A stretch of DNA of 64,000 nucleotides from CAWFKW01 sp963816535 (GCA_963816535.1 CAWFKW010000005.1:1-64000), one strand, 5' to 3'; positions 9,389 through 18,844 are shown, counted from the first letter of the stretch. The notes: generated by a model from the sequence alone, not told the origin. Program-made: numbers and translations.

Positions 9389-10762
9389 TTGAATAAAGGG
9401 CTTCAATCAACAAATAAGGAAATAGAAAAGGCGATCTTAGTTTGCACTTCGATACCTAAAGCGAACGCTGGGAAATCTTTAACGCGCAAAATTTCCAGGG
9501 AACACCTGGAAGAGCTGGAATTTCTGGCCAAAACCGCCGGCGCCGTTGTAATAGATAAATTCTACCAGGAACGCGAGAAGGTGGATAGTTCATTCTTCAT
9601 CGGCAAAGGGAAAGCTAATGAGATAGCTAAGAAGGTTGAAGATGAAAAAGTTGACCTCGTTATTTTTGAAAACGCTCTCTCGCCAACACAGATCAGGAAT
9701 CTCGAAAAAGTAATTAAGTGTAAGGTGCTTGATAAACCCGCTCTGATTCTTGATATTTTTGCCTCAAATGCAAGGACTGCCGAAGCGAGAACGCAGGTTG
9801 AGCTGGCCCAGCTTCAATATTTGCTGCCGCGTCTAACAAGACAGTGGACTCACTTATCCAAGCAATTGGGAGGTATCGGAACAAAAGGTCCCGGTGAAAC
9901 GCAGATTGAAACAGACAGGCGGTTGATCAGCACAAGGATCTCTATGCTCAAAGAGAAATTGAAGAAGATCGAAGAGCAGAGGAAAACTCAGCGCCAGCAG
10001 CGAAAGGACTTTATAAGGATTTCCCTGGTTGGCTATACAAATGTCGGTAAATCTACATTGCTGAACGTTCTTACAAATGCGGGAGTTTATGTTGAGAATA
10101 AATTGTTCGCTACGCTGGATACTTCAACAAAGCTTCTTAAAGAAATTAACGGGAAAAAACTGCCACACCAGACGTTAATATCCGATACAGTCGGTTTTAT
10201 AAGAAACCTGCCTCACGATTTGATTGAATCATTTAAGAGCACGTTAGCCGAAGTCGTTGAAGCCGACATATTAATTCATGTGATAGATGTTTCATCGGCA
10301 AGTTTTGAAGAACAGATCCACATAGTTGATGAAACGCTCGCGGGCCTTGGCTCTGAAAACAAGCGGATCATAATGGCGTTCAATAAAGTAGACTTGCTTG
10401 ATGCAGATGAACGCAGGGATCTGATAAGCGCGCTCCAGCAGAAATATCCTGATGCAATATTTATTTCAGCTGAAAAGGGGATAAACCTGAACAGCCTGTA
10501 TGCCCAGGTATTTGATCTAATTGAAGACGACCTGGTTGAAGCTGAATTAAGAATTCCAAATGACGATAAAGACGCATACCGTATAATGAGCCGGCTATAC
10601 AGCCAGGTCGAAATACTGGATGTGAAACACCTGTCAAAAAATATTAAGCTCAAAATAAGAGCCAGAAAATCTGAAATAGATAAATTCCAACAATTCTTAC
10701 AGGAAAATAAAAAAAGCAACAGAAAGGATTTATCCCGAATTAAACGGGGTATTGCGGTTTAA
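9389..10762 (+). CDS. hflX: Ribosome-associated GTPase HflX
   Basis: GTPase that binds and splits stalled ribosomes. The N-terminal HflX domain (SFFIGKGKANEIA, then TRTAEARTQVELAQLQYLLPR-type helix) and the glycine-rich IGTKGPGETQIETDRR linker precede the G domain. G1 is GYTNVGKST (215-223), G3 DTVGF (about 266), G4 NKVD (about 332) and G5 SAEKG. The length, 457 residues, includes the C-terminal HflX extension. The start is TTG, immediately after the protease stop, and acyl-CoA dehydrogenase follows after 2 bases. Confidence 0.95.
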   Translation: MNKGLQSTNKEIEKAILVCTSIPKANAGKSLTRKISREHLEELEFLAKTAGAVVIDKFYQEREKVDSSFFIGKGKANEIAKKVEDEKVDLVIFENALSPTQIRNLEKVIKCKVLDKPALILDIFASNARTAEARTQVELAQLQYLLPRLTRQWTHLSKQLGGIGTKGPGETQIETDRRLISTRISMLKEKLKKIEEQRKTQRQQRKDFIRISLVGYTNVGKSTLLNVLTNAGVYVENKLFATLDTSTKLLKEINGKKLPHQTLISDTVGFIRNLPHDLIESFKSTLAEVVEADILIHVIDVSSASFEEQIHIVDETLAGLGSENKRIIMAFNKVDLLDADERRDLISALQQKYPDAIFISAEKGINLNSLYAQVFDLIEDDLVEAELRIPNDDKDAYRIMSRLYSQVEILDVKHLSKNIKLKIRARKSEIDKFQQFLQENKKSNRKDLSRIKRGIAV

Positions 10763-10764
10763 TT

Positions 10765-11949
10765 ATGTCAACCAATTATAAAGGCGTAGATTATTTTAAC
10801 ATTGATGCTCTTCTTTCGGACGAAGAGAAAATGATACGCGACACAACAAGAGATTTTGTGTCAAACGAAGTAATTTCAATTATAGAAAAGCACAACCAGG
10901 CTATGACTTTCCCAAGGGATCTGATCCCTAAAATGGCTGAGCTTGGCTTCTTCGGCCCCACACTGCCGGCTGAATACGGGGGAATGGGCGTTAACAATGT
11001 GTCGTATGGACTCATGATGACAGAGCTGGAAAGAGGGGATTCGGGGCTCAGAAGTTTTTGCTCGGTTCAATCGGCGCTGGTTATGTACCCGATCTTTACT
11101 TACGGCAGCGAAGAACAAAAAAAGAAATTTCTGCCCGCGCTTGCCAGGGCTGAAAAAATAGGATGTTTTGGCCTGACGGAACCTGATTTTGGGTCAAACC
11201 CCGGCGGGATGATAACGCATGCAAAGAAAGTAGACGGCGGATATGTACTCAACGGAGCCAAGATGTGGATAACTAATTCTCCGATTTCCGATGTAGCTGT
11301 TGTTTGGGCAAAGCTTGAGGGCGTTGTGCATGGATTTCTGGTTGAAAGAGGCACAAAGGGATTTGAAACTCCGGAGATGCATGGCAAGCTTTCTTTGCGC
11401 GCTTCAGTAACGGGCGAAATAACGCTCCAGGACGCATTTGTGCCGGATTCGAATATTCTGCCGGGCGTGAAGGGGTTAAGGGGTCCGCTTTCTTGCCTTA
11501 ACCAGGCAAGGTACAGCATTGCATGGGGTGTGTTAGGATCTGCAATGGAGTGTTACGCTACGGCGCTTGAGTATTCGCTTTCAAGAGTCCAGTTCGATAG
11601 GCCAATAGCCGCTTTCCAGATGACACAGGAAAAATTAGTCTGGATGGTGAATGAAATTACAAAAGGACAACTTATGGTTTACCGCTTAGGCAGGATGAAA
11701 GACGATGGCTCGATGAAGCACACACAGGTTTCGATGGCGAAACGCAACAACTGCGAAATAGCTTTGGCAATTTGCAGGATGGCAAGAGAGGTGCTGGGAG
11801 CTAATGGAATTCTGGATGAGTATCCAATAATGCGGCATGCAAATAATCTGGAGTCGGTAAAAACATACGAAGGCACGCATGAAATGCACACGCTGATTAT
11901 CGGTGAGGACATAACGGGCATTGGAGCGTTCAGAGTAGACGGGAAATAA
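10765..11949 (+). CDS. gcdH: Acyl-CoA dehydrogenase, glutaryl-CoA dehydrogenase type
   Basis: FAD-dependent acyl-CoA dehydrogenase of 394 residues. Visible are FGLTEPDFGSNPGGM (FAD/substrate loop), KMWITNSPISDVAVVWAK and, near the end, TYEGTHEMHTLIIGEDITG, where Glu369 is the expected catalytic base. The YEGTHxxH and ITGIGAF pattern is that of glutaryl-CoA dehydrogenase, which decarboxylates glutaryl-CoA to crotonyl-CoA in lysine/tryptophan catabolism. Specificity is inferred from motif similarity. It is the last gene of the run from lipA and is followed by a terminator. Confidence 0.88.
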   Translation: MSTNYKGVDYFNIDALLSDEEKMIRDTTRDFVSNEVISIIEKHNQAMTFPRDLIPKMAELGFFGPTLPAEYGGMGVNNVSYGLMMTELERGDSGLRSFCSVQSALVMYPIFTYGSEEQKKKFLPALARAEKIGCFGLTEPDFGSNPGGMITHAKKVDGGYVLNGAKMWITNSPISDVAVVWAKLEGVVHGFLVERGTKGFETPEMHGKLSLRASVTGEITLQDAFVPDSNILPGVKGLRGPLSCLNQARYSIAWGVLGSAMECYATALEYSLSRVQFDRPIAAFQMTQEKLVWMVNEITKGQLMVYRLGRMKDDGSMKHTQVSMAKRNNCEIALAICRMAREVLGANGILDEYPIMRHANNLESVKTYEGTHEMHTLIIGEDITGIGAFRVDGK

Positions 11950-11982
11950 TTACAAAATACGTATTACTAAGAAACAATTTGA

Positions 11983-12006
11983 AGCGGGTGAGAGCCCGCT
12001 TTTGCT
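11983..12006 (+). terminator. Rho-independent terminator after gcdH
   Basis: The hairpin AGCGGG-TGAGAG-CCCGCT is followed by TTTTGCTTT. Confidence 0.7.
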
Positions 12007-12010
12007 TTAG

Positions 12011-12062
12011 ATGTCATCCCCATGCCTACAGCAAGCAGGCGCGAAGGCGGGAATCCATTCAT
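12011..12062. repeat. REP-like palindromic element
   Basis: GTCATCCCCATGCC...GGCGGGAATCCATTC has the GGGAATCCAT flank shared (in inverse orientation) with the ATGGATTCCC elements elsewhere in the window. It lies between the gcdH terminator and katG. Confidence 0.55.
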
Positions 12063-12124
12063 ATAATTATTAACATCAAGTTCCCTTAAAGAACAATCAC
12101 CTTTCATAATAAAGGGCTTTTCAT

Positions 12125-12132
12125 TAAATTTG
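12125..12132 (+). promoter_or_regulatory. Candidate -7 box (TAAATTTG) upstream of katG
   Basis: TAAATTTG fits TAnnTTTG and lies 112 bases before the katG ATG in an AT-rich stretch. A clear -33 element was not found. Confidence 0.3.
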
Positions 12133-12244
12133 TAGACAATCATACATAAACGTCAATTTACGGATATAAGGAACTGATTATTTCCTGAATTGTAACTTTT
12201 CTAAAAATTAAAAATTATCATTATATAAATAAATAGGTATTAAA

Positions 12245-14419
12245 ATGGAAAATGACTCAAACAAAATAAGTAAATGTCCTGTTCACTCAGGAGGTACAAA
12301 AAACCGCGACTGGTGGCCAAATCAGTTAAACCTGAAGGTACTAAGGCAAAACTCTTCTTTATCAGACCCTATGGGTGAAGATTTTAATTATAAAAAAGAA
12401 TTTAAAAGCCTTGATTTTAAGTCTTTAAAAAAAGACTTACGCAAGCTAATGACCGACTCACAGGATTGGTGGCCGGCAGATTTCGGCAATTACGGGCCAT
12501 TGTTTATCCGAATGGCATGGCACAGCGCAGGTACATACCGTACCGGCGACGGCCGCGGAGGCGCCGGACGCGGACAGCAGCGTTTTGCACCGCTTAATAG
12601 CTGGCCCGATAATGCCAATTTAGACAAGGCACGCAGGCTACTTTGGCCAATCAAGCAAAAGTATGGCCGAAAAATATCATGGGCAGACCTTTTGATCCTC
12701 GCCGGGAATGTGGCTCTGGAATTAATGGGATTCAAAACCTTTGGATTTGGCGGCGGACGTGAAGATGTTTGGGAGCCTGAAGAAGATGTATATTGGGGCG
12801 CTGAAACCAAGTGGCTGGAAGACAAACGCTATTCCGGCGAACGCGACCTTGACAATCCTCTTGCTGCTGTGCAAATGGGATTAATATACGTTAATCCGGA
12901 GGGACCGAACGGTAATCCGGATCCTGTTGCAGCAGCTATAGATATTCGCGAAACATTTGCCCGCATGGCTATGAATGATGAAGAAACCGTTGCGCTTATT
13001 GCAGGCGGCCATACCTTTGGCAAAACACACGGAGCCGCAGATGCGGCGCTTGTGGGACCTGAACCTGAAGCAGCAGGTATTGAAGAACAGGGTTTGGGCT
13101 GGAAAAACAAGTTTGGTTCGGGAAAAGCAGGCGACACGATCACAAGCGGCCTGGAAGTTACATGGACGGAGACTCCTGTAAAGTGGAGCAATAACTTCTT
13201 TGAAAACCTGTTCAAATATGAATGGGAGCTAACCAAGAGTCCGGCAGGCGCCAATCAGTGGGTAGCCAAAAATGCAGAAGATGTTGTCCCTGACGCTCAC
13301 GATTCGTCAAAACATCACGCGCCTACAATGCTGACCACGGATCTTTCCCTGCGCTTCGACCCGGTTTATGAAAAGATTTCGCGGCGCTTCTTTGAGAATC
13401 CGGGCGAGTTCGCTGATGCATTTGCACGCGCATGGTTTAAGCTTACTCACAGGGACATGGGCCCGCGCTCACGCTATTTAGGCCCTGAAGTTCCTTCAGA
13501 AGAACTGATCTGGCAGGATCCGCTGCCTGCCGCCGGCAATAAACTGATTAAGAAAGACGATATTGCAGAATTAAAAAAGAAGGTATTGAAATCCGGATTA
13601 TCCGTATCTCAGTTGGTAGCCACTGCATGGGCATCTGCCTCTACTTTCCGGGGCTCCGATAAACGCGGGGGGGCTAACGGTGCGCGCATTCGTCTTGCGC
13701 CGCAAAAGGACTGGGCAGTTAACAATCCTACCCAGTTAACAAAAGTATTGAAAACACTTGAAGATATCCAAAAAGCATTTAACAAAGCACATTCTAACAA
13801 AAAGTTGTCTCTTGCTGACCTTATTGTTCTGGCAGGCTGCACAGGGGTTGAAAAAGCTGCAAAAGACGCCGGGTATAATGTAACCGTTCCTTTCACTCCG
13901 GGGCGCACGGATGCATCGCAGGAACAAACTGATGTTGAATCTTTCGCGGTACTGGAGCCTGCAGCCGACGGTTTCCGTAACTACTTAAGAACGAAATATG
14001 CTATATCAACAGAAGAATTATTGGTGGATAAAGCGCAGTTGTTAACGCTTACCGCTCCTGAAATGACGGCTCTTGTGGGCGGTATGCGGGTATTGAACGC
14101 GAACTTTGACAACTCTAAATATGGAGTCTTCACAAAACGTCCGGAAACGCTTACCAACGATTTTTTTGTAAACCTGCTTGACATGAAGATAACATGGAAG
14201 CCAACTTCTGAAAATAAAGAATTATTTGAAGGACATGACAGGGTAACCGGCAAACTTAAATGGACAGGCACAAGTGTTGATCTTATTTTTGGTTCAAACT
14301 CAGAGCTCAGAGCCATTGCTGAAGTTTACGGGAGCTCAGATGCTCAGGAAAAATTTGTCAAGGATTTTGCGGCGGCATGGGCCAAAGTGATGAACCTTGA
14401 TCGCTTTGATTTGGGTTGA
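12245..14419 (+). CDS. katG: Catalase-peroxidase
   Basis: Heme enzyme that destroys hydrogen peroxide and has peroxidase activity. The distal site has Arg89, Trp92 and His93 in RMAWHSAGTYR; the proximal heme ligand is His256 in GGHTFGKTHGA. The Met-Tyr-Trp cross-link needed for catalase activity is complete: Trp92, Tyr215 (GLIYVNPEGP) and Met241 (ARMAMND). The C-terminal inactive peroxidase-like domain is full length (724 residues; ends MNLDRFDLG). No secretion signal is present, so it is cytosolic. It stands alone with its own upstream region, as expected for an oxidative-stress gene; no regulator gene is adjacent. Confidence 0.98.
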   Translation: MENDSNKISKCPVHSGGTKNRDWWPNQLNLKVLRQNSSLSDPMGEDFNYKKEFKSLDFKSLKKDLRKLMTDSQDWWPADFGNYGPLFIRMAWHSAGTYRTGDGRGGAGRGQQRFAPLNSWPDNANLDKARRLLWPIKQKYGRKISWADLLILAGNVALELMGFKTFGFGGGREDVWEPEEDVYWGAETKWLEDKRYSGERDLDNPLAAVQMGLIYVNPEGPNGNPDPVAAAIDIRETFARMAMNDEETVALIAGGHTFGKTHGAADAALVGPEPEAAGIEEQGLGWKNKFGSGKAGDTITSGLEVTWTETPVKWSNNFFENLFKYEWELTKSPAGANQWVAKNAEDVVPDAHDSSKHHAPTMLTTDLSLRFDPVYEKISRRFFENPGEFADAFARAWFKLTHRDMGPRSRYLGPEVPSEELIWQDPLPAAGNKLIKKDDIAELKKKVLKSGLSVSQLVATAWASASTFRGSDKRGGANGARIRLAPQKDWAVNNPTQLTKVLKTLEDIQKAFNKAHSNKKLSLADLIVLAGCTGVEKAAKDAGYNVTVPFTPGRTDASQEQTDVESFAVLEPAADGFRNYLRTKYAISTEELLVDKAQLLTLTAPEMTALVGGMRVLNANFDNSKYGVFTKRPETLTNDFFVNLLDMKITWKPTSENKELFEGHDRVTGKLKWTGTSVDLIFGSNSELRAIAEVYGSSDAQEKFVKDFAAAWAKVMNLDRFDLG

Positions 14420-14479
14420 TAGCTGAAAACGACTTCTATGTTCAGGTTAATGTATACTGATGGGAAAAAGTAATTTTCT

Positions 14480-14528
14480 CCTTCACAGCGCCTCTCTTTA
14501 AAGGAGAGGGGTTGGGGTGAGGAGTTAG
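14480..14528. repeat. Palindromic CCTCTC-TTTAAA-GGAGAGG element
   Basis: CCTCTCTTTAAAGGAGAGG is followed by GGTTGGGGTGAGGAG. It lies downstream of katG. Its form suggests a dispersed intergenic palindrome, but no second copy was found in this window. Confidence 0.5.
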
Positions 14529-14530
14529 TT

Positions 14531-14560
14531 AAAGCCGTAATTAATTGCGGCTTTTTTATT
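14531..14560 (+). terminator. Rho-independent terminator downstream of katG
   Basis: The stem AAAGCCG / CGGCTTT around TAATTAATTG is followed by a TTTTTTATT tract. Confidence 0.75.
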
Positions 14561-14636
14561 TTCTGCTTGTTAAAAAACTGATATTATCTTATTTTAGTTT
14601 CTCTCACAAATAATAAAATAATTAAATTTTAATCAT

Positions 14637-15068
14637 ATGGAGACAGGCGCCGCCAAAGTTAAACTTATTGCCGATGTTGCCGTTTTTGCACAGAGAAAAG
14701 TTCTTTTGGTTAAATATAAAGATTCAAATAAATATGATCATCAACAGGGCCTGTTTCTTCCTGATGATGTTATAGCTCACGGCGAGCATCCTGACGATGC
14801 TGCCACAAGGATACTGAGTGAACAACTTAATCTTGACGGAAGCGAGATGAAACTTCATCATATCGAGTCTTTTACCGGCAATGACAGTTCATGGCATCTT
14901 GTTTTCCATTATGAGATATATACTGAGAATATGAGTCTTGTCGACCCTTCCTCCGAAATTCAAAGCGCACACTGGTTTTCGCCTGAGGCTCTGCCGGACG
15001 ACAAAGAGATAGCTCATCACGGCTGGGCAAAACAGATTATACAGAAAATAGTTGATAACCCGATTTGA
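14637..15068 (+). CDS. Nudix-like domain protein with degenerate Nudix box
   Basis: A protein of 143 residues with the overall Nudix pattern: an N-terminal strand VAVFAQRKVLLVKYKD, a central HGEHPDDAATRILSEQLNL and a late HWFSPEALP. The box aligns with GEsxxxAAxRExxEExG, but the catalytic REXXEE reads RILSEQ, so two of the metal-binding acidic positions are replaced. It may be inactive as a pyrophosphatase or bind a nucleotide without hydrolysing it. A separate small gene after katG, same strand as the DinB-like gene. Confidence 0.65.
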   Translation: METGAAKVKLIADVAVFAQRKVLLVKYKDSNKYDHQQGLFLPDDVIAHGEHPDDAATRILSEQLNLDGSEMKLHHIESFTGNDSSWHLVFHYEIYTENMSLVDPSSEIQSAHWFSPEALPDDKEIAHHGWAKQIIQKIVDNPI

Positions 15069-15132
15069 CTATTCGCAAGTTACAGATGCATCAGAAATTT
15101 TCAACTCCGGGGAAAAATAATTAAATAAAATT

Positions 15133-15579
15133 ATGTTCAATCTCGAAACGTTTACAGTTCTTAAAATGACAAACCGGGCGGTTAATATTAATCTTGAAGG
15201 TATTACGCATGATGAAAGCCTCGTAGCGCCTGAACCGGGGGGAAACAGCGTTAACTGGATCATGGGCCATATGCTTGTAAGCAGGGATGATATTAACAGA
15301 ATTCTGGGAATTAAAAACGTTTCCGCACAAGCTCTTCATGATAGATACAAGAGAGGAACCAAACCGATAACGCGTGAAAATGCGATCGATGTTCATGAAA
15401 TCCTTAGATTGTTCAATGGAATGCAGCAAGCAATTGAAGAAAAGGTCAGTTCAACAGATTTTTCGAACCGTCCGGAAGATTTAAGGAGCCTTGCATTCCA
15501 TGCATTTCATGAAGCTTATCACTCAGGACAAACCGGGCTTTTGAGAAGGGTCGCGGGCAAGACAGGCGCTATTAAATAG
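15133..15579 (+). CDS. DinB-like metal-binding four-helix protein
   Basis: A protein of 148 residues resembling the DinB/YfiT superfamily. Metal-ligand candidates are the His in IMGHMLVSRDD and the pair in HAFHEAYHSGQTGLLRR, where HEAYHSGQ is the family's typical C-terminal motif. Members include bacillithiol or other thiol transferases, so a thiol-dependent role is possible but not shown. It lies between the Nudix-like gene and the MFS transporter. Confidence 0.75.
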   Translation: MFNLETFTVLKMTNRAVNINLEGITHDESLVAPEPGGNSVNWIMGHMLVSRDDINRILGIKNVSAQALHDRYKRGTKPITRENAIDVHEILRLFNGMQQAIEEKVSSTDFSNRPEDLRSLAFHAFHEAYHSGQTGLLRRVAGKTGAIK

Positions 15580-15591
15580 GATATCCCGTCT

Positions 15592-16914
15592 TTGACTAGT
15601 CAGATGAAGAAGGTTCCCGTGTTCCCGATTTTGTTTGTTAACTTTGTTGGGTCGCTTGGATTCAGCATAGTCCTCCCGTTCCTTGTATTTCTAGTCACAA
15701 AGTTTGGCGGCAATTCAATGGTTTATGGTATTATGGGCGCTGTATATCCCGCGTTCCAATTAATAGGCGCCCCTGTATTGGGCAAGTGGTCTGACGTATA
15801 CGGCAGGAAAAAAATTCTGCTGTTGAGCCAGGCGGGCACGCTTATCGGATGGATTATTTTTTTTGCAGCATTCTATGTTCCCGTGACCGCCATTTTTCAT
15901 GCGAACTCAACTATCTTTGGAGTGTTCGCTGTTACAATGCCTGTAATTATCATATTTGCCGCAAGAGCAGTGGATGGCGTTACCGGCGGAAACATTTCCG
16001 TTGCCAACGCATATCTTGCCGATATTACGGATGAGAAAGACAGGAACAGGAATTTTGGCAGGATGTCAGTTTCTGCCAATTTAGGTTTTATTGCCGGGCC
16101 TGCGCTGGCCGGAATTCTTGGCGCTACTAAGTATGCAGAGAAACTTCCTGTAATTGCAGCAATTATTATTTCACTTGGGGCGGTGTTGTTAATTTTATTC
16201 TTACTGCCTGATTCTTCCCCGAAGCCCTTTGATGATTCCTGGGCAAAGTCACCCATACAAAAGGTACTGGGGCACGAGAAAAAAGAGTGTTTCGGAGAAA
16301 ATGCAAATAAGAGGATAAGATTAAGAGACGTTCTAAAAATCAAGTTTATTCCTTTTTTCCTGATTCTTTATTTTCTTATCTTTCTGGGATTCAATTTTTA
16401 TTATACGGCATTTCCCGTTCACGTGGTTCAGAAGCTGGGTTGGAACCTTTCACAGATGGGCGCGTTTTTCGCAGTTCTAAGTTTGTTAATGGCGCTTGTG
16501 CAGGGTCCGTTGTTGAGTTATGTTTCCAAAATATACTCAGAGAGCAGACTCATCATTTTTGGCGGTCTGGTATTGGGAATTAATTTTGTCATGCTCTATT
16601 CCAACAATACGATGATAATTTTTGCATCCGCTTCGCTGTTTGCGCTTGGCAACGGACTCATGTGGCCCTCTTTTCTTTCGCTCTTATCGAAGGCGGCGGG
16701 AAAAATATACCAGGGAAGCGTGCAGGGATTTGCAAACAGCATGGGCAGCCTGGCAAGTATTATCGGGTTGATTGCCGGCGGAGCGCTGTATGCTAATCTT
16801 GGCGAGGTGACTTTTCTTGTTGCAGCGGTTGTAATATTAATTGTATTTGTATTATCATTCAGGCTTATCAATGTTGAAAGAATATGTAATTTCAGCCCTG
16901 CGATTGAAAAATAA
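15592..16914 (+). CDS. Major facilitator superfamily transporter (TetA-like)
   Basis: Inner-membrane secondary transporter of 440 residues with about 12 hydrophobic segments. The loop 2-3 motif A is present as GKWSDVYGRKKILL, and the start resembles drug:H+ antiporters of the TetA/MdtG group (FVGSLGFSIVLPFLVFLV). Two starts are possible: TTG 15592 or ATG 15604 (MKKVPVFPILF). Neither has a strong ribosome-binding site, and the ATG may be the true one. The substrate cannot be told from sequence. Confidence 0.85.
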   Translation: MTSQMKKVPVFPILFVNFVGSLGFSIVLPFLVFLVTKFGGNSMVYGIMGAVYPAFQLIGAPVLGKWSDVYGRKKILLLSQAGTLIGWIIFFAAFYVPVTAIFHANSTIFGVFAVTMPVIIIFAARAVDGVTGGNISVANAYLADITDEKDRNRNFGRMSVSANLGFIAGPALAGILGATKYAEKLPVIAAIIISLGAVLLILFLLPDSSPKPFDDSWAKSPIQKVLGHEKKECFGENANKRIRLRDVLKIKFIPFFLILYFLIFLGFNFYYTAFPVHVVQKLGWNLSQMGAFFAVLSLLMALVQGPLLSYVSKIYSESRLIIFGGLVLGINFVMLYSNNTMIIFASASLFALGNGLMWPSFLSLLSKAAGKIYQGSVQGFANSMGSLASIIGLIAGGALYANLGEVTFLVAAVVILIVFVLSFRLINVERICNFSPAIEK

Positions 16915-16934
16915 CTGACAGCAATTAATAGACA

Positions 16935-17936
16935 ATGTTCAAAAAAATATTTTTATCCATTATATTCATCTCGATTTCATTTAACTCAGATTTTGCGCAG
17001 GATAAATCATCTTTAAGGTATGAAGATAAGGTCAGGATAAGGGAAGCGCTGAATATCGGGAGAGACTTGGGAGACAAAATCTGGAGCGGCTATAATTCGG
17101 TTCCTTATGCTTTGCTGTTTGTATCTGATAGCCTTGAATTTCTGATAAATCACCCCGACCCTACTAAAGATTTTACAGATATTGGTTACGATACGGTTCT
17201 TCATGCAGAAATTTATTCAAGGCCGAGGAAATTTCCCGCGAATTTTCTTGCTACGTTTCCGGCGGTTGGCATGGTAAGCACAATTGTGGTTGGCAGTCCC
17301 GAGAACGCTAAAAGAAGCAGCGGCACATGGATACTTTCCGTTCTTCACGAGCATTTGCACCAGGTGCAATACAGCGGGCCTGAATACAGACAGGAAGTGG
17401 ATGATTTGGACCTTAAGAACGGTGATACCACAGTAATGTGGATGCTGAATTTTCCGTTTCCTTATGCAAGCCCATACGTAACAGAAGAATTCAGCGCGCT
17501 GATGGCTGCGGCGCAAAAGACGGCATTTGCCCAAAACGATGAATCGTTTAAAAAAGATTTCGATATTTATATAAAAGAAAGAGAGAAATTCAAAGGACTT
17601 TTGAGTGAGAAAGAATATCGGTATTTTTCTTTCCAGCTCTGGCAGGAGGGGATAGCAATGTATACAGAGCTTAAGTTCGCTGAGCTGATGAAAGATAATC
17701 GAACTCCGGGCCCCGGAATGGAAACTCTTACAGATTTTGCAGGGTATAGGGACCTGTATGAAAAGAAGCTTGAAAATATAAAGAATGTCTCTGTTAAGCT
17801 GAAACTTAATGATTCAAAGCGGGCTTGTTTCTATTACCTGGGAGCGCTGGAAGGCCTAATTCTGGACCGGGAGAACCCGGGCTGGAGACAAAATTATTTT
17901 ACAGATAAATTTTATTTGGAGAAATATTATAAATAA
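16935..17936 (+). CDS. Secreted putative zinc metallopeptidase (HEHLH motif)
   Basis: A protein of 333 residues with a signal peptide (IFLSIIFISISFNSDFAQ). It contains VLHEHLHQVQYSG, a perfect HExxH zinc site. About 100 residues later comes QEGIAMYTELKFAEL, which fits the EGxAxYxE helix that supplies the third ligand in gluzincins. No named family is recognised. Cell-envelope or periplasmic location is inferred. The stop overlaps the next gene's start (TAATG), so it is cotranscribed with the PPK2 kinase. The link between the two is unclear. Confidence 0.65.
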   Translation: MFKKIFLSIIFISISFNSDFAQDKSSLRYEDKVRIREALNIGRDLGDKIWSGYNSVPYALLFVSDSLEFLINHPDPTKDFTDIGYDTVLHAEIYSRPRKFPANFLATFPAVGMVSTIVVGSPENAKRSSGTWILSVLHEHLHQVQYSGPEYRQEVDDLDLKNGDTTVMWMLNFPFPYASPYVTEEFSALMAAAQKTAFAQNDESFKKDFDIYIKEREKFKGLLSEKEYRYFSFQLWQEGIAMYTELKFAELMKDNRTPGPGMETLTDFAGYRDLYEKKLENIKNVSVKLKLNDSKRACFYYLGALEGLILDRENPGWRQNYFTDKFYLEKYYK

Positions 17937-18844
17937 TGGGAAAATCATCAGATAATCATTTAAAAGAGGACAAGCGTTTTTTTGTTAAGCCCGGCTCAGA
18001 AGTGAACCTTAAGGACTATGACACTGATTACACCGGGGGATTCAAGAGTAAAGAAGACGCAGGAGAAAAACTGCAGGCTGATATAGCCAGCCTAACAGAA
18101 TTGCAGGATAAGCTCTATTCATCCTGCTCACACTCCCTGCTGATAGTTTTCCAGGCAATGGATGCCGCTGGGAAAGACAGCACAATTAAGCATGTAATGT
18201 CAGGTGTGAATCCTCAGGGATGCGATGTATCAAGCTATAAACAGCCAAACCCCGTCGAACTGTCTCACGATTACCTCTGGAGGATCCACAGGAATACGCC
18301 GGTGAAAGGCAAAATTGAGATCTTCAACCGATCCCATTATGAAGAAGTTCTTGTGACCCGCGTTCACCCGGAGATTATTTTGAAACAGAATATACCGGGC
18401 ATAAGTTCAGTTAACGACATTAGTGAAGATTTTTGGAAAAAGCGGTATAAGAATATATGTGATTTTGAAAAGATGCTTTACGATTCCGGAACTATCATCA
18501 TTAAATTTTTTCTTCATGTTTCGAAAAAGGAACAGAAGAAAAGATTCATGGCCAGGATAGATAAAAAACAAAAGAACTGGAAATTTTCTCTTGCGGACCT
18601 GAAGGAACGCGCGCTGTGGGACGATTACCAGCGGGCATATGAGAAAGCTCTGACCAATACATCTAAAGATTATGCGCCATGGTATATAATTCCGGCTGAT
18701 AACAAATGGTTTATGCGGGCCGCTGTAGGCGATATTATTGTGGGAACGCTCACGGAACTCAACTTGAAGTATCCTAAAATGAGCGATGATGAACTTGCGG
18801 AACTGGCAAAGGCCAAAGAACAATTGCTAAACGAACCTGACTAG
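17936..18844 (+). CDS. ppk2: Polyphosphate kinase 2 family protein
   Basis: Uses polyphosphate to phosphorylate nucleotides. The P-loop AMDAAGKDSTIKHV (Walker A) and IEIFNRSHYEEVLV (Walker B with lid Arg) are both conserved, as is YQRAYEKALTNTS near the C-terminus. The one-domain length (302 residues) and the PANPVELSHDYLWR-like stretch are those of class I/III PPK2 enzymes, so AMP or ADP is the likely acceptor; the class is inferred. The stop codon overlaps that of malQ on the other strand at a CTAG palindrome. Confidence 0.9.
   Translation: MGKSSDNHLKEDKRFFVKPGSEVNLKDYDTDYTGGFKSKEDAGEKLQADIASLTELQDKLYSSCSHSLLIVFQAMDAAGKDSTIKHVMSGVNPQGCDVSSYKQPNPVELSHDYLWRIHRNTPVKGKIEIFNRSHYEEVLVTRVHPEIILKQNIPGISSVNDISEDFWKKRYKNICDFEKMLYDSGTIIIKFFLHVSKKEQKKRFMARIDKKQKNWKFSLADLKERALWDDYQRAYEKALTNTSKDYAPWYIIPADNKWFMRAAVGDIIVGTLTELNLKYPKMSDDELAELAKAKEQLLNEPD

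Noticed and set aside
12245..14419. Possible loss of the KatG cross-link methionine (Gln seen in EEQGLGWK)
   Set aside because: The cross-link Met is 15 residues before the proximal His, and Met241 is there in ARMAMND. The EEQGLGWK position is unrelated.
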